Source: Cannabis sativa
Lineage: Eukaryota; Streptophyta; Magnoliopsida; Rosales; Cannabaceae
DNA: 64,000 bases
Reading direction: 5' to 3'
Assembly: GCF_029168945.1 (NCBI RefSeq)
Contig: NC_083603.1
Location: 39,184,396-39,248,395, forward strand
The notes beneath the pieces were generated by a model that worked only from the letters and a program-made list of their open reading frames with translations, was not told the origin of the DNA and made no database searches. The translations under genes and the position numbers were made by a program. Numbering within the stretch: position 1 is the first letter of the stretch; every line of letters begins with the position of its first letter. Below are positions 26,122 through 40,521 of the stretch, piece after piece.

Positions 26122-27999
26122 TGTTGGGTTTTATGCCCTAAATAAAACTCATTTCAGTATAATCAGATTTACTTATTAATAAAGATCAGAAATAACATTT
26201 AATGTTGCATGGTTCACATGCTTTATTTCATGATTATATATATAATGTATGAATTCTATTTAAGTCCAGAAAATATGAATTTGTTAATGATTATAGTGTT
26301 GTCAGCACAATGGAATATAATCTTGATTATATGTTCGAAAGTTTATTCCATGATTTGTCAGTTCACTGGATATAGACTAACAAGATAATCAGCGACAGGT
26401 ATTCTTACACCTTGGATAAGTGTTATGTCCTCTCCAGGACATTGGCAAAGTTTACCAGCATCGGATGTATGGAGTATACATTGGAAGGGACCGATATTGA
26501 ACTTTGATTAGATATATTAAATTTACCGTAATATCTATTCAATTCAATATCACCCGTTGATCCTAAATCAAATGATCTTAATCCTGATATGGTTAGGTTC
26601 GATCTCAACAGTACGATACATGTTCTTCGATTTGTTAGTTAAGCCTACTTTTGGGTCAGGGTGATACGTACGTTTTGGGAACATTATAATATAATTGAGT
26701 GGGAGCGCTACCATAAATATGGAATCTATAACTTCTATAGGAATTTAGAAGTGAAACGATGATATCCTTCGAGCTTGGCTAAAAGAGATAAATGGTGGAG
26801 ATCTCATTTCCATTTGCTGAAATATCATTTATACGGAGCTAAGTGTTTTAAGGATAAAATACACTGAAGGTTTACCGGTAACTTAGTGCCTTTTCAATGT
26901 AGATCATCTATTAGAGGATCATTGATCAAATTAGGATTATAACAATGGATAACTAATGACGTATCTATATCATGGAACATATAAAGCCTTCTATATACTG
27001 AGAGTGCAATTCTAAGTTCTATGCATGGTCAGTGAATTAATAAGTCAGTGAATTTAAGATATAAATTCTTAATCTGTTTATTGGAAGCTCGGATTTATAG
27101 ACCCATGGTCCCCATACTAGTTGAGACCATACTGCTTGTAAGACTCAGTTAATTGATTTTGATTAATCAATTATAATTCTAAAGTTAGACTATGTCTAGT
27201 TTATGAATTTTCACTAAGCAAGGGCAGAATTGTAAAGAAAAGAGATTCTAGGTTTATTTATTAATTAAGAGACTTTATATGTCTAATTAATAAATATATT
27301 AAATGACAATATTATTTAATAATTAATTTTTAGTTATTAAATAATTAGAATTGGCATTTAAATGGTTAAATTTGAAAATTGGCGTTTTTGAGAAAATGAG
27401 ATGCAGAAATGATAGAACAGCAAAATTGCATAAGTGAGGTCCATTATCCAAAGCCCAGTCCGGCCACTATTGTAGGCTTTTATGATTTATTTTTTCATTA
27501 TTTTAATGCCAAATAATTCTAACTTAAACCTAGGTGGTTACCTATAAATAGATAGTGATGGCTCTCATTCACACTTAACTTTGTTAACTCTGTCAGATGA
27601 AAGTTGAGCCTCCTATTCTATACATAGCTGCCACTTCCCTTCTCTCTTCTTTTCCTCTTCAATTTCGAACCTTGAGTGAATGAGTGAGTGCCCACACACA
27701 TCAAGTGGTATCTCAATCATAGTGTGTAAGACTGTAGAAGAATTCCAAACAACAAGAATGAGATTCAGCATGAAAGGAAGGAGAGAAAGAGATCCAGGTT
27801 CAGATCTTTGTGATGCTCTGCTACAGAAAGGAATCAAGGGCTAGAGATCTGAACGGAAGGTGTCATTATATTCCGCTGCAACAAATGTAAGGTTTCCTTA
27901 GACACTTATGTGTTTATTTCATTGTTTTAGAATTCATATTAGGATGTTAATGAAACATACATGGTAGTAAATCAAGATCCTGGTAAAAAATTTCCAACA
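26122..27999 (+). repeat. Complete copia 3' LTR (about 1.88 kb)
   Basis: Starts TGTTGG and ends CCAACA, a perfect 6-bp terminal inverted repeat with the TG...CA ends of LTRs. It follows a polypurine tract. A TATA box (TATAAATA) lies at 27543-27550, followed by a likely transcribed leader. No intact reading frame is present. A truncated copy sits at 58591-60296; two aligned stretches near its start differ at about 5-8% of positions by eye. Confidence 0.88.
27543..27550 (+). promoter_or_regulatory. TATA box of the copia LTR
   Basis: TATAAATA about 450 bp before the LTR end, in the sense of the element and conserved in the second copy at 59840-59847. It is the likely core promoter of the former element. 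Confidence 0.6.
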
Positions 28000-30900
28000 C
28001 GAACTTGAACCTAGGACCCAGCTCGTGACCCAGCACAAGAAATGGAACCAGATTGGGACCCGAGATTGGGATCCAGATCTGGAACCAGGGCTTGGACAAA
28101 ACCCGTAGTCAGTGTGTGGATTTTGGACCCAGCCTTGGACCAGAACCCTGACAAGGACCCGAACCCACACCCGGACCTGAACCCAGTCCCAAACCCAAAA
28201 GTGGACCCGAACCCGTACCTTGTAACCCAAAATTGGAACCAAAACGGGAAGTTGCCCGGGACTGGAACTATGACTTGGACTTGGAATCACAACTAAAATT
28301 GGACATAGATCCAGAACCGTAACCGGACGCGGACCAGGACTCCAAATAAGACCTAGACCAGAATTGGGAGCCGGACCCGGATCCCAACCCAAATCTAGAC
28401 TCGGGACCCGAAACCGAACCTGAACTCAGACCCAAACATGGAACCAGACAAGGGACACAGAACCAGGGTCGGGACCTAGAACCGCACCCCATTCTCAATC
28501 TCGAACCAAAACTCAGAAATGGGACCTAGGACCTGAACCAGAACAAGACCGAGACCCGTGACAGTGATTCAGATCTTGACTCGGGATTCAGGTAACGGGC
28601 CTTGGAACAGACCAGAACCCAGACGAAGAACCAAACCCAAAACCAGACCTAGACATGAGACCCAAAATTAGAACCTGAACGAGAATCGCCGAACAAGGAC
28701 CCTAAAACAAGACTACGAGCGTGACCAGGTCCTGGACCCAGACCTAGAACCGAACACAGACCTAGCCTCAAATCCAAACTGAGACTCGAACTCGGGCCCC
28801 GACACGGTCGTGTACCCAGAACGGAACCAAGAACCGGACCTGGACCTAAATTTGTGACCCAATTCAAAACACAGACTTGGAACTATATAGGGATCCGGAT
28901 ACGAACCTGGACTTGGACCAAGACCCACACTAGGATCGAAATGCTGGACCTAGATCTTGAGCGAGATCTTGACTTAGACCCAAACTTGGACCCGTACTCG
29001 GGACCGAACTTTGACCTGGACCCGAACCTATATCGGGATCCAGATCTGGACCCAGGGCTTGGACAAAACCCGCAGTCGGTGTCTAGATTTGGGACCAAGC
29101 CCTGAACCAGAACCCATACAAGGACCCCAACCCACAACCAGACGTGAACCCAATCCCAAACCCAAAAGTAGACCCGAACCCGTACCCTGTGACACAAAAT
29201 TGGAACCAAAACTGAAAGTTGACCGAGACTGGAACCAGGACTTGGACTTGGAATCATAACTGAAATTGGACCTAGATCCAGAGCCGTAACCGGACGAAGA
29301 CCCGGACTCCAAATAAGACCTGGACTTGAATTGGGAGCCGGACCCGAATCCCAACCCAAACATGGATTGGGGAGCCGAACCCGAACCTGAACTCAGACCC
29401 AAACATGGAACCAGACTAGGGACACAGAACTAGGGTCGGGACCTAGAACCGCATCCCATTCTTGATCTCGAACCCAAACTCTGAAATGGGACCTGGGACC
29501 TGAACTAGAACCAGACCGAGACCCGTGACAGTGATCAGGATCTTGACTCGGGATTCGGGTAACGTGGCCTGGAACAGACCAGTAGTCGATGTCTAGATCT
29601 GGGACTCAGACTAGGACCAGAACCAAGCCGAAGAACCAAACCCCAATCTAGACCTAGACCTTGGACCCAAATATAGAACCTGAACAAGAATCGCCGAACC
29701 AAGACCCTAGAACAAGACTAGGACCGTGACCAGGGACCGGACCAAGACCTAGAACCGAACACAGACCTAGCCTCTGACCCAAACTGAGATTGGAACTCGG
29801 CGCCGGACACGGTCGTGTACCCAGACCGGAACTGAGACCCAGACCTGGACCTAAATCTGGGAGATGATCCCAAACACAGACTTGGACCTAGATAGAGATC
29901 CGGATACAAACCTGGACTCGAACCAAGACCCAGACTGGGATTGAAATGCTGGACCTCAATCTGGACCGAGATCCTGACCCAGACCCAAACTTTGACCCAC
30001 ACTCGGGACCCCAACTTTGACCTGGACCTGAACCTAGACCCAGATCGGGGTCTAGACTTGGACAGAAACCCAGACACAGACTCGGACCCGAACTCAAACC
30101 ACACCTAGAGTTAGGCCCAAACTCGAACCCAGACCAGGATGAGAACCAAGGACTCTGACCAAGAACTTAATCCAGACTCAGATCGGGAATGGAACTTGGG
30201 ACGCGAACCCACACCTGGAGCTTGATCTGGACCTAGACTGAAATTCAGACCCGAACCCAAACTCAGACCAGGACTCGAACTCCGACCCAAACTCAAACAC
30301 AAACTCGAACTCAGAATCGCAAATGGAACTGAACCAAACAAGGACTAGGACCACGACCATGACCTAAACCCAAACCCGAACCCAGATCAAAACCCAGACA
30401 AAGACCTAACCCCGAACCGAGACTAGGACTCGTACCCGAACCTAGACCGGGACCCAAACTTACACAATAACCGGGTTTTGGACCCAGAATCAGGATAGGG
30501 ACCAGGGAAATAGAACTAGGACCGGGACCTAGTACCCGACCCATGCCCGAACTTGAACCTAGGACCCAGCTCAAGACCCGGCACCAGAAGTAGAACCAGA
30601 CTCCGACCCGAGATTGGGATCCGGATCTAGACCGAGGGCTTGGACAAAACCCGTAGTTGGTGTTTGGATATGGGGCCGCTACCCAGACCGGAACAGGGAC
30701 CTTGACCTGGACCTAAATCTGGGACCTGATCCCAAACACAGACTTGAACCTAGATAGGGATCCGGATACGATCCTGGACTCGGACCAAGACCCAGAATGG
30801 GATCGAAATGCTGGACCTAAATCTGGACCGAGATCCTGACCCAGACCCTAACTTGGACCCGCACTCGGGACCCCAACTTGGACCTGGACCCGAACCTAGA

Positions 30901-33900
30901 CCAAGATTGGGGTCCAGACCTAGACACAAACCCGGACATAGACTCGGACCAGAACTCAAACCCACACATAAAATCAGACCCAAAGCTAGACCTCGACCCG
31001 GACCCAAACTCGAACCCAGACCAGCACCAGAACCAAGAACTTAGACCCAGAACTGAATCCAGACTCAGATCGAGATTGGAACTTTGGACTCGGACCCAAC
31101 CTAGACCAAGACCCAGGATGCGAACCCACACCTGGAGCCTGATCTGGACCTAGACTTAAATCTGGACCCAAACACGAACTCAGAACTGGACTCGAACTCT
31201 GACTCGAACTCAAACCCAAGCTCGAACTCAGAATAGCAAATGGAACTATAACCGAACTAGGACCAAGACCAGGACAAGGACCTAAACCCAAACCCAAACC
31301 TAGAGCAAAACCCAGACAGAGACCTAAACCAGAACCGAGACTAGGACTCGAACCCGAACCAAGACAAGGGCCCACACCCACACAATAATCCAGAGTTGGA
31401 CCCAGAATCAGGATAGGGACCTGGGAAACAGAACTAGGACCAGGACCAAGTACCTGACCCAGACCCGAACTTGAACCTAGGACCCAGCTCGTGACCCGGC
31501 ACCAGAAATGGAACCAGACAGGGACCCGAGATTAGGATACAGATCTGGACCTAGGGCTTCGACAAAACCCGTAGTCGGTGTCTAGATTTGAGACCCAGTA
31601 TTGGACCCGAACCCTGACAAGGACCCGAACCCACACCCGGACTTGAACCTAGTCCCAAACCTAAAAGGGGACACGAACCCGTACCCTGTGACCCAAAATT
31701 GGAACCAAAACTGGAATTTAACCGGGACTGGAACTAGGACTTGGACTCGGAATCATAACTGAAATTTGACCTAGATCCAGAGCCGTAACCGGACTAGGAC
31801 CCGGACTCCAAATCAGACTTAGAACCGAATTGGGAGCCGGACCCGGATCACCACCCAAACCTGGACTCGGGACCGAACCCGAACCTAAACTCAAACCTGC
31901 ATGGAACTAGACTTGGGACAGAGAAGCTGGGTCGGGACCTAGAACCGCTCCCCAATCTCGATCCCAAACCCAAACTCTGAAATTAGACGTAGGACATAAA
32001 CCAGAACCAGACCGAAACCCGTGACAGTGATCTAGATCTTGACTCGGGATTCGGGTAACGAGGCTTGGAAAAGACCAATAGTCGGTGTCTAGATCTGGGA
32101 CTCAGACTAGGACAAGAACCCAAACGAAGAACCAAATCCAAACCCAAACCTAGACCTGGGACCAAAAATTAGAACCTTAACAAGAATTGCCAAACAAGGA
32201 TTCTAGAAAAAGATCTAGGATCGTGACCTGGACCCAGACCCAAACCTAGAACGGAACAGAGACGTAGCCTCAGACCCAAACTGAGATTGGAACTCGGGCC
32301 CAGAAACGGTCGTGTACCCAGACCGGAATCGAGACCCAGACCTGGACCTAAATCTGGGACCTGATCCCAAACACAGACTTGGACCTAGATAAGGATCCAG
32401 ATACGAACCTGGACTCGGACCAAGACCCAGAATGGGATCGAAATTCTAGACCTAGATCTTGACCGAGATCTTGACCTAGACCCAAACTTGGACCCGCACT
32501 CGGGACCCCAACTTGGACCTAGACCCGAACATAGACCCAGATCGGGGTCTAGACCTGGACACAAACCCGGACACAGACTCAGACCCAAAGCTAGACCTGG
32601 AACCAGACCCAAACTCGAACCCAGACTAGGATCAGAACAAAGGACTTAGACCACAAACTGAATCCACACTCAGATCGGGATTGGAACTTGGGACTCGGAC
32701 CCAACCTAGACCAAGACCCAGGACACGACCCACACCCGGTGCCTAATCTGGACCTAGACTTAAATCCGGACCCGAACCCAAACTCAAAACAGTACTCGAA
32801 CTCCGACCCGAAATCAAACCCAAACTCAAAACAGTACTCGAACTCCGACCCGAACTCAAACCCAAACTCGAACACAGAATCGCAAATGGAACTATAACCG
32901 AACTAGGACCAGGACCAGTACCAAGACCTAAACAAACACCCGAACCCATATCAAAATCCAAACAAAGACCTAAACCCGAACCGAGACTAGGACTCGAACC
33001 CGAACGTAGATCGGGACCCAAACCCACAAAATAACCCGGACCTTGACCACGAATCGGTATAGGGACCTGTGAAACAGAACTAGGACCGCGACATAGTACC
33101 CGACCCAGACCCGAACTTGAACCTATGACCCAGCTCGTGACCCAGCACCAGAAACGAAACGAGACAAGGTGTTGAGATTTGGATCCGGAACTGGACCCAG
33201 GGCTTGGACAAAACCCGTAGTCAGTGACTGGATTTGGGACCCAGCCTTGGACCCAAAATTAGAACCAAAACTTGAAGTTGACCGGGACTGGAACTAGGAC
33301 TTGGACTTGGAATCATAACTGAAATTGGTCTTAGATCCAAAACTATGACTGGACCAAGACCCGTACTCTAAATAAGACCTAGTCGTGAATTAGGAGCCGT
33401 ACCCGGATCCTAACCCAAACCTGGACTTGGGACCCGAACCCGAACCTGAACTCAGACCCAAACATGGAAAAAGACTAGGGACACAGAACCAGGGTCGGGA
33501 CCTAGAACCGTACCCCAGTCTCGATCCCAAACCCAAACTCAGAAATGGGACTTAGGACCTGAACCAAAACCAGACCGAGACCCGTGACAGTTATCTAGAT
33601 CTAGACTCGCGATTCGGGTAACGGGGCCTTGAACATACCAATAGTCGGTGTCTAGATCTGGGACTTAGACTAGGACAAGAACCCAAACGAAGAACCAAAC
33701 CCGAACGCAAACCTAGACCTGGGACCCAAAATTAGAACCTGAACAAGAATTGCCGAACCAGGACCCTAGAACAAGACTAGGACCGTGACCAAGACCCGGA
33801 CCCAGACTTAGAATCGAACACAAACCTAACCCCAGAACCAAACTGACACTGGAACTCGGGTCCGGACACGGTCGTGTACCTAGACCGGAACTAAGACCCA

Positions 33901-36900
33901 GACCTGGACCTAAATGTAGGACCTAATCCCAAACACAGACTTGGACCTAGATAGGGATCCGGATACGAACCTGGACTTGGACCAAGACCCAGAATGAGAT
34001 TGAAATGCAAAACCTAGAGATTGACCGAGATCCTTACCCAGACCCAAACTTGGACCCGCACTCGGGACCCCAACTTGGACCTAGACCCGAACCTAGACCC
34101 TGATAAGGGCTAGACATGGACACAAACCCGGACACAGACTCAGACCCGAAATCAAACCCACACCTAGAATAAGACCCAAAGCTAGACCCGAACCCGGACC
34201 CGAACTCGAACCCTGACTAGGATCAGAACCAAGGACTTAGACCCAGAAATTAATCCAGACTGAGATCGCGAATGGAACTTGGGACTCAGACCCAACCTAG
34301 ACCAAGACCTAGGATGCGCACCCACACCAAGAGCCTGACCTGGACCTAGACTGAAATCCTGACCCGAACCCAAACTCAGTACAGGACTCGAACTACGACC
34401 CCAACTCAAACCCAAACTCGAACTCAGAATCGCAAATGGAACTAGAACCGAACTAAGACTAGGACCAGGACTAGGAACTAAACCCAAACCCGCACCCACA
34501 TCAAAATCGAGATAGAGACTTAAACATGAACCGAGACTAGGACTCGAACCCGAACCTAGACCGGGACCCAAACCCACACAATAACTGGGACGTGGACCCA
34601 AAATTTAGGATAGGGACTTGGGAAACACAACTAGGACCAGGACCTAGTACCCGACCCAGACCCGAACTTGAACCTAGGACCCAGCTCGTGACCCGGCACA
34701 AGAAATTTAACCAGATAGGGACAAGAGATTGGGATCTGGATCAAGAACAAGGGCTTGGATAAAACCCTGTAGTCGGTCTCGATTTGGGACCCAGCCTTGG
34801 ACCCGAACCCTTACAAGGACCCGAACCCACACCCGGACCTGAACCCAGTCCAAAACCCGAAAGTGGACCCGAACCCGTACACTGTGACACAAAATTGGAA
34901 CCAAAACTTGAAGTTTACCGAGACTGGAACTAGGACTTGGACTTGGAATCATAACTGAAATTTGACCTAGATGCAGAACCGTAACCGGACTAGGACCCGG
35001 ACTCCAAATTAGACCTAGACCCGAATTGGGAGCCGGACCCGAATCCAAACCCAAACCTGGACTTGGGACCCGAATCCGAACTTGAACTCAGACCAAACAT
35101 GGATCTGGACTAGGGACACAGAACCAGGGTCCGGACCTAGAACCGCCCCCCAATCTTGATCCCGAACCCAAACTTAGAAATGGGACCTAGACCTGACCCA
35201 GAACAAGACCGAGACCCGTGACAGTGATCCAGATCTTGACTCGGAATTCGAGTAACTGGGCTTGGAACAAACCAATAGTCGGTGTCTAGATCTGGGACTC
35301 AGACTAGGACCAGAACCAAGACGAAGAACCAAACCCGAACCTAGACCTAGACTTAAACTCAAACCTGGTCACAAACAAGCACACAGACTCCGACCCAAAC
35401 TCAAACCCACACCAAGAATCAGACCCAAAGCTAGACCCAGACCCGGACCACAACTTGAACCCAGACCAGGATCACAACCAAGGACTTAGACCCAGAACTG
35501 AATCCAGACTCTGATCGGGATTGGAACTTAGGACTGAGACCAAACCTAGACAAAGACCCAGGACGCGAACCCACACCCGGAGCCTGATCTGGACCTAGAC
35601 TGAAATCCAGACCTGAACCCAAATTTAGACCAGGACTCGAACTCCGACCCGAACTCAGACCCAAACTCGAACTAAGAATGGCAAATGGAACAAGAACCGA
35701 ACTAGGACTAGGACCAGGAGCAATACCTAAACCCAAACCCGAACCCAGATCAAAACCCAGACAGAGACCTAAACCCGAACCGAGACTAGGACTATGAACA
35801 AGACCCAGACTGGGATCGAAATGCTGGACCAGATGTGGACTGAGATCTTGACCCAGACCCAAACTTGGACCCGCACTCGGCACCCGACCTTGGACCTGGA
35901 CCCGAACCTAGACCTAGATCGGGGTCCAAACCTGGACACGAACCCGGACACATACTCCGACAAGAACTCAAACCCACACCTAAAATCAGACCAAAAGCTA
36001 GACCCGGACTAGGACCCAAACTCGAACCCAGACAAAGATCAGATTCAAAGACTTAGACCATGAACTGAATCCAGACTCAGGTCGGGATTGGAACTTGGGA
36101 CTCGGACCCAACTTAGACTAAGACCCAGGACGAGAACCCACAGCCTGATCTGGACCTAGATTGAAATCCAGATCCGAACCTAAAATTCAGACCAGGACTC
36201 GAACTCCAACCCGAACTCAAACCCAAACTCGAACTTAGAATCGCAAATGGAACTAGAACCGAACTAGGACTAGGACCAGGACTAGGACCTAAATCGAAAC
36301 CCGAACAGAGATCAAAATCCAGACTGAGACCTAAACCCGAACCTGAACTCAGACCCAAACATTGAACCAGACTAATGACATAGAACCAGGGTTGGGACCT
36401 AGAACCGCACCCCAGTCTCGATCCCAAACCCAAACTCAGAAATGGGACCTGGTACCTGAACCAGAACCTGACCGAGACTCGTGACAGTGATCCATATCTT
36501 AACTCGGGATTCGGGTAACCGGTTCCGGAATAGACCAATAGTCGGTGTCTAGATTTAAGACTCAGACTAGGACCAGAACCTAGACAAAGAACCAAACTCG
36601 AACCCAGACCTAGACCTGAGACCAAAAATTAGAGCCTGAACAAGAATCGCCGAACCACGACTCTAGAACAAGACTCGGACCGTGACCAGGACCCGGACCA
36701 GAACCTAGAACAGAACACAGACCTAGCCTCAGACCCAAACTGAGATTGAAACTCGAGCCCAGACACGGTCGTGTACCCAGACTGGAACTGAGACCCGGAC
36801 CTAGACCTAAATTTGGGACACGATCCCAAATACACACTTGGACCTAGATAGGGATCTAGATACGAACCTTAACTAGGACCCAGACCCAAACTGGGATCGA

Positions 36901-39069
36901 AATGCTGGACCTAGATTTGGACAGAGATCCTGACCCAGACCCAAACTTGACCCGCACTCAGGACCCCAACTTTGACCTGGACCCGAACTTATTCCCAGAT
37001 CGGGGTTCAGACCTGGACACAAACTCGGACACAGACGCGAACTCAAACCCACACCTAGAAACGGACCCAAACTCAAACCCAGACCAGGATCAGAACAAGG
37101 GACTTACACCCGGACCCAACCTAGACCAAGACCCAGGACGCGAACCCAGACCCGGAGCCTGATCTGGACCTAGAATTAAATCTAAACCCGAACACAAACT
37201 AAGACCTGGTCTCAAACTCCGACCTGAACTCAAACCCAACTTGAACCCTGAATCGCAAATGGAACTAGAACCGAACTAGGACTAGGACAAGGACCAGGAC
37301 CTAAACCCAAACCCGGACCCAGATCAAAACCCAGACAGAGACCTAAACCCGAACCGAGACTAGGACTCAAACCAAAACCTAAACCGGGACCCGAACCCAC
37401 GCAATAACCGGGACCTGGACCCAGAATCATGATAGGGACCTGGGAAACAGAACTAGGACTGGGACCTAGTACCTGACCTAGACCCGAACTTGAACCTCAC
37501 ACCCAGCTCGTGACCCGGCACCAGAATTGGAACCAAACTGCGACCCGAGAGGGGATCCGGATCTGGACCCAGTGCTTGGACAAAACAAGTAGTCAGTGTT
37601 TTGATTTGGGATCCAGCCCTGGACCCGAACCCTGACAAGGAGTCGAACCCACACTCGGACCTGAACTGAGTCCTAAACCCAAAAGTGGACCCGAACCAGT
37701 ACTTTGTGACCCAAAATTTAAACCAAAATTGGTAGTTGACCGGGACTGGAACTAGGACTTGGACTTGGAATCATAACTGAAAGTGGATCTAGATCCATAA
37801 CGGTAACCGGACCAGGACCCAGACTACAAATCAGACCTAGACCCGAATTAGGAGCCGGACCCAGATCCCAAACCAAACCTGGACTCCGGACCTGAACCCG
37901 AACCTGAACTCAAACCCAAACATGGAACCAGACTAGGGACACAGAACCAGGGTCGGGACCTAAAACCGTACCCCAGTCTCGATCCCAAACCCAAACTTTG
38001 AAATGGGACCTGGGACCTGAGACCCGTGACAGTGATCCAGATCTTGACTCAGGATTCAGGTAACGGGGCTTGGAATACACCACCATTCGGTGTCTAGATC
38101 TGGGAGTCAGCCTAGGACCTGAACCCAGACGAAGAACCAAACCCGAACCTAGACCTAGACCTGGGAACCAAAACTAGAACCTGAACAAGAATCGCCGAAC
38201 CAAGACCCTAAAAACCGTGACCAGGACCCGAACCCAGACATAGAACCGAACACAGACCTAGCTTGAGACCCAAACTAATACTGGAACTAGAGCCCGGACA
38301 CGGTCGTGTACCCAGAACCGAACAGAGACCCAGACCTGGACCTAAATCTGGCACCCGATCCCAAACACAGACTTGGACCCAGATAGGGGGATACGAACCT
38401 GGACTAGGATCAAGATCCAGACTGGGATCAAAATGCTAGACAAGATCTGTACCGAGATCTTGACCTAGACCCAAACTTCTACACGCACTCGGGACCCGAA
38501 CTTGGACCTGGACCCGAACCTAGACCCAGATCGGGGTCCAGACCTAGACATAAACACTAACACAGACTCGGACCCGAACTCAAACCCACACCGAGAATCA
38601 GACCCCAAAGCTAGACCCGAACCCGGACCCAAACTCGAACCCAGACCAGGATGAGAACCAAGGACTTAGACCCAGAACTGAATCTAGACTCAGATTGGGA
38701 TTGGAACTTGGGACTCCGACCAAACCTAGACCAAGACCCAGGACGCGAACCCACACCCGGAGCCTGATCTTGACCTACACTGAAATCGGTATCTGAACCC
38801 TAACTCTGACTTGGATTCGAACTCTGACCTGAACTCAAACCCATACTTGAAGTCAGAATCATAAATGGAACTAGAACAAAACTAGAACTAGGACCAGGAC
38901 CAAGACCTAAACCCAAACCCGAACCCAGATCAAAACCCAGACAGAGACCTAAACCCGAACCGAGACTAGGACTCGAACCTGAACCTACACCGGGACCCAA
39001 ACCCACACAATCTCTGGGACCTGGACCCAGAATCAGTATAGGGACCTGGGAAACAGAACTAGGGCCGGG
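28000..39069 (+). repeat. Hexamer-based satellite, block 3
   Basis: About 11 kb of satellite in the same orientation as the other blocks. GTAACGG-box spacings of 1563 bp (32055 to 33618), 1634 bp (33618 to 35252), 1263 bp (35252 to 36515) and 1545 bp (36515 to 38060) give the unit length. The first part (28000-29500) matches 60297-62300. A D-type piece occurs near 35340-35790, followed by a unit with an internal deletion near 36340 that is shared with units near 7970 and 51600. A 42-bp (seven-hexamer) tandem duplication lies at 32780-32863. No gene seen. Confidence 0.93.
32780..32863 (+). repeat. 42-bp tandem duplication in hexamer register
   Basis: The segment beginning AAACTCAAAACAGTACTCG at 32780 is repeated from 32822. 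The 42-bp offset is exactly seven hexamers, so the YYRRAC phase is kept. Confidence 0.8.
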
Positions 39070-39848
39070 TAGGGGTGTACGTCAAACTGCTCAAACCACT
39101 CAAATCGCCCACACCGCACCACACCGCAAAAAAAATTGGGGTTTGAAATTCTTCGCGGTGCGGTTGCGGTTTGAATTTTTCCCAAACTGCGCTGTGTGCG
39201 GTTTGCGATTTTGAATTATTAAATCGCGATTCAAACCGCGCCGCACCGCATGTTTTAAAATTTCAATTTTCATATTTATTTAATTAAGCTCATACATATG
39301 AGCCCAACCCAAGCCTATAAATCTTAGGGAAAAATTCATAACTCTTCACAAACCCTCTCTTCTTAGCAACAAACCCAAGCCGATACATGTGTATTGAAAT
39401 TTGGAGTTAGAACTTTGTGTTTGTATTATTTTTAATCTATTGCTGAAAGTATATGTTAGTTGTACATTTATATTGTTGTTGGAATTTAATTAGTTTCAAG
39501 TTTGTTATTTTGATTTAGGTGTGTTGTTGAAACTTTAAAAAGATTATTGACTTATTGTTGTTGTTATAACTTTTATTAGTCTCAAGTTTGTTGTATTTTC
39601 TTAAGTGTTTTGGAATAATTATATTAATGATAGTTTAATTATTTTATGATGATTTAAAAAAAAAAATTGTGATAGTTCAAACCGCAAGAAACCGCACCGC
39701 ACCGCACTACATCATTTTTTGCGGTGCAGTTTTTGCAGTTTTTTAGTATTGCGGTGCGGGTGCGGTTTGGAAAATTGGGAAAACCGCATGTGCGGCTTGG
39801 TTTTAAAAAATGGTTAAAAGCCGCACCACCTGAACTGCGAACACACCT
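39070..39848. mobile_element. hAT-type non-autonomous element (MITE), 779 bp
   Basis: An AT-rich insertion cuts a satellite unit with little or no loss. The ends are imperfect inverted repeats: TAGGGGTGTACG on the left and AGGTGTGTTCGC as the reverse complement of the right end. The flanks AGGGCCGGG and AGGACCAGG look like a slightly diverged 8-9 bp target duplication of the satellite word AGGACCGGG. Inside both ends are arrays of GCGGTGCGGTTTG-like motifs in opposite orientation, a pattern common in plant hAT MITEs. The AT-rich centre (about 39260-39670) has no reading frame of note. A transposase from elsewhere in the genome would have been needed. Confidence 0.78.
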
Positions 39849-40512
39849 AGGACCAGGACCTAGTACTCAACCCAGACCTTAACTTGAACCTAGGACCCAG
39901 CTCGTGACCCGGCACCAGAAATCGAACCAAACTGCGACCCGAGTTTGGGATCTGGATCTGGAACCACGGCTTGGACAAAACCCGTAGTCGGTGTCTGAAT
40001 TTAGGACCCAGCCCTGGGCCCGAACCCTGACAAGGACCCAAACCCACACCCGGACCTGAACCTAGTCCCAAACCCAAAAGTGAACCCGATCTTGTACCCT
40101 GTGACCCGAAATTGGAACCAAAACCAGAAGTTGACCGGGAGTGGAACTAGGACTTGGACTTGGAATGATAACTGAAATTGGACATAGATCCAGAACCGTA
40201 ACCGGACCAAAACCTAGACTCCAAATTAGACCTACACCCGAATTGGGAGCCGGACCCGGATCCCAACCCAAAACTTAACTCGGGACCCGAAACGGAACTT
40301 GAACTCAGACCCAAACATTGAACCAGACTAGGGAGAAAGAACCAGGGTTGGAACCTAGAACTGCACCCCAGTCTTGATCCCGAACTCAAACTCAGAAATG
40401 GGACCTGAGACCTAAACCAGAACAAGACCGAGTCCCGTTACAATGATCCAGATCTTAACTCGGGATTCGAGTAACCGGGCCTGGAACAGACCAATAGTTG
40501 GTGTCTAGATCT
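39849..40512 (+). repeat. Hexamer-based satellite, block 4
   Basis: Short satellite stretch between the hAT MITE and the Sirevirus. It continues the unit from block 3 and ends in GTGTCTAGATCTAG at the Sirevirus junction. Confidence 0.9.
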
Positions 40513-40521
40513 AGTGATTTC

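Larger units (their letters stand above)
25299..27999 (+). mobile_element. 5'-truncated Ty1/copia retrotransposon (pol relic plus 3' LTR)
   Basis: Non-satellite insertion holding the 3' part of a copia element in plus orientation: decayed RT/RNase H sequence, a polypurine tract, then a complete 3' LTR. The 5' LTR, gag and most of pol are absent. Satellite to the left stops at AGAACCAG (25291-25298) and to the right resumes at a different point in the unit (CGAACTTGAACCTAGG), so the left part was removed together with satellite. The right half recurs at 58591-60296. Confidence 0.85.

Noticed and set aside
27613..27837. 74-codon minus-strand frame in the copia LTR (and its twin at 59910-60134)
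   Set aside because: Conserved only because the LTR was duplicated; antisense to the LTR leader and without family resemblance.
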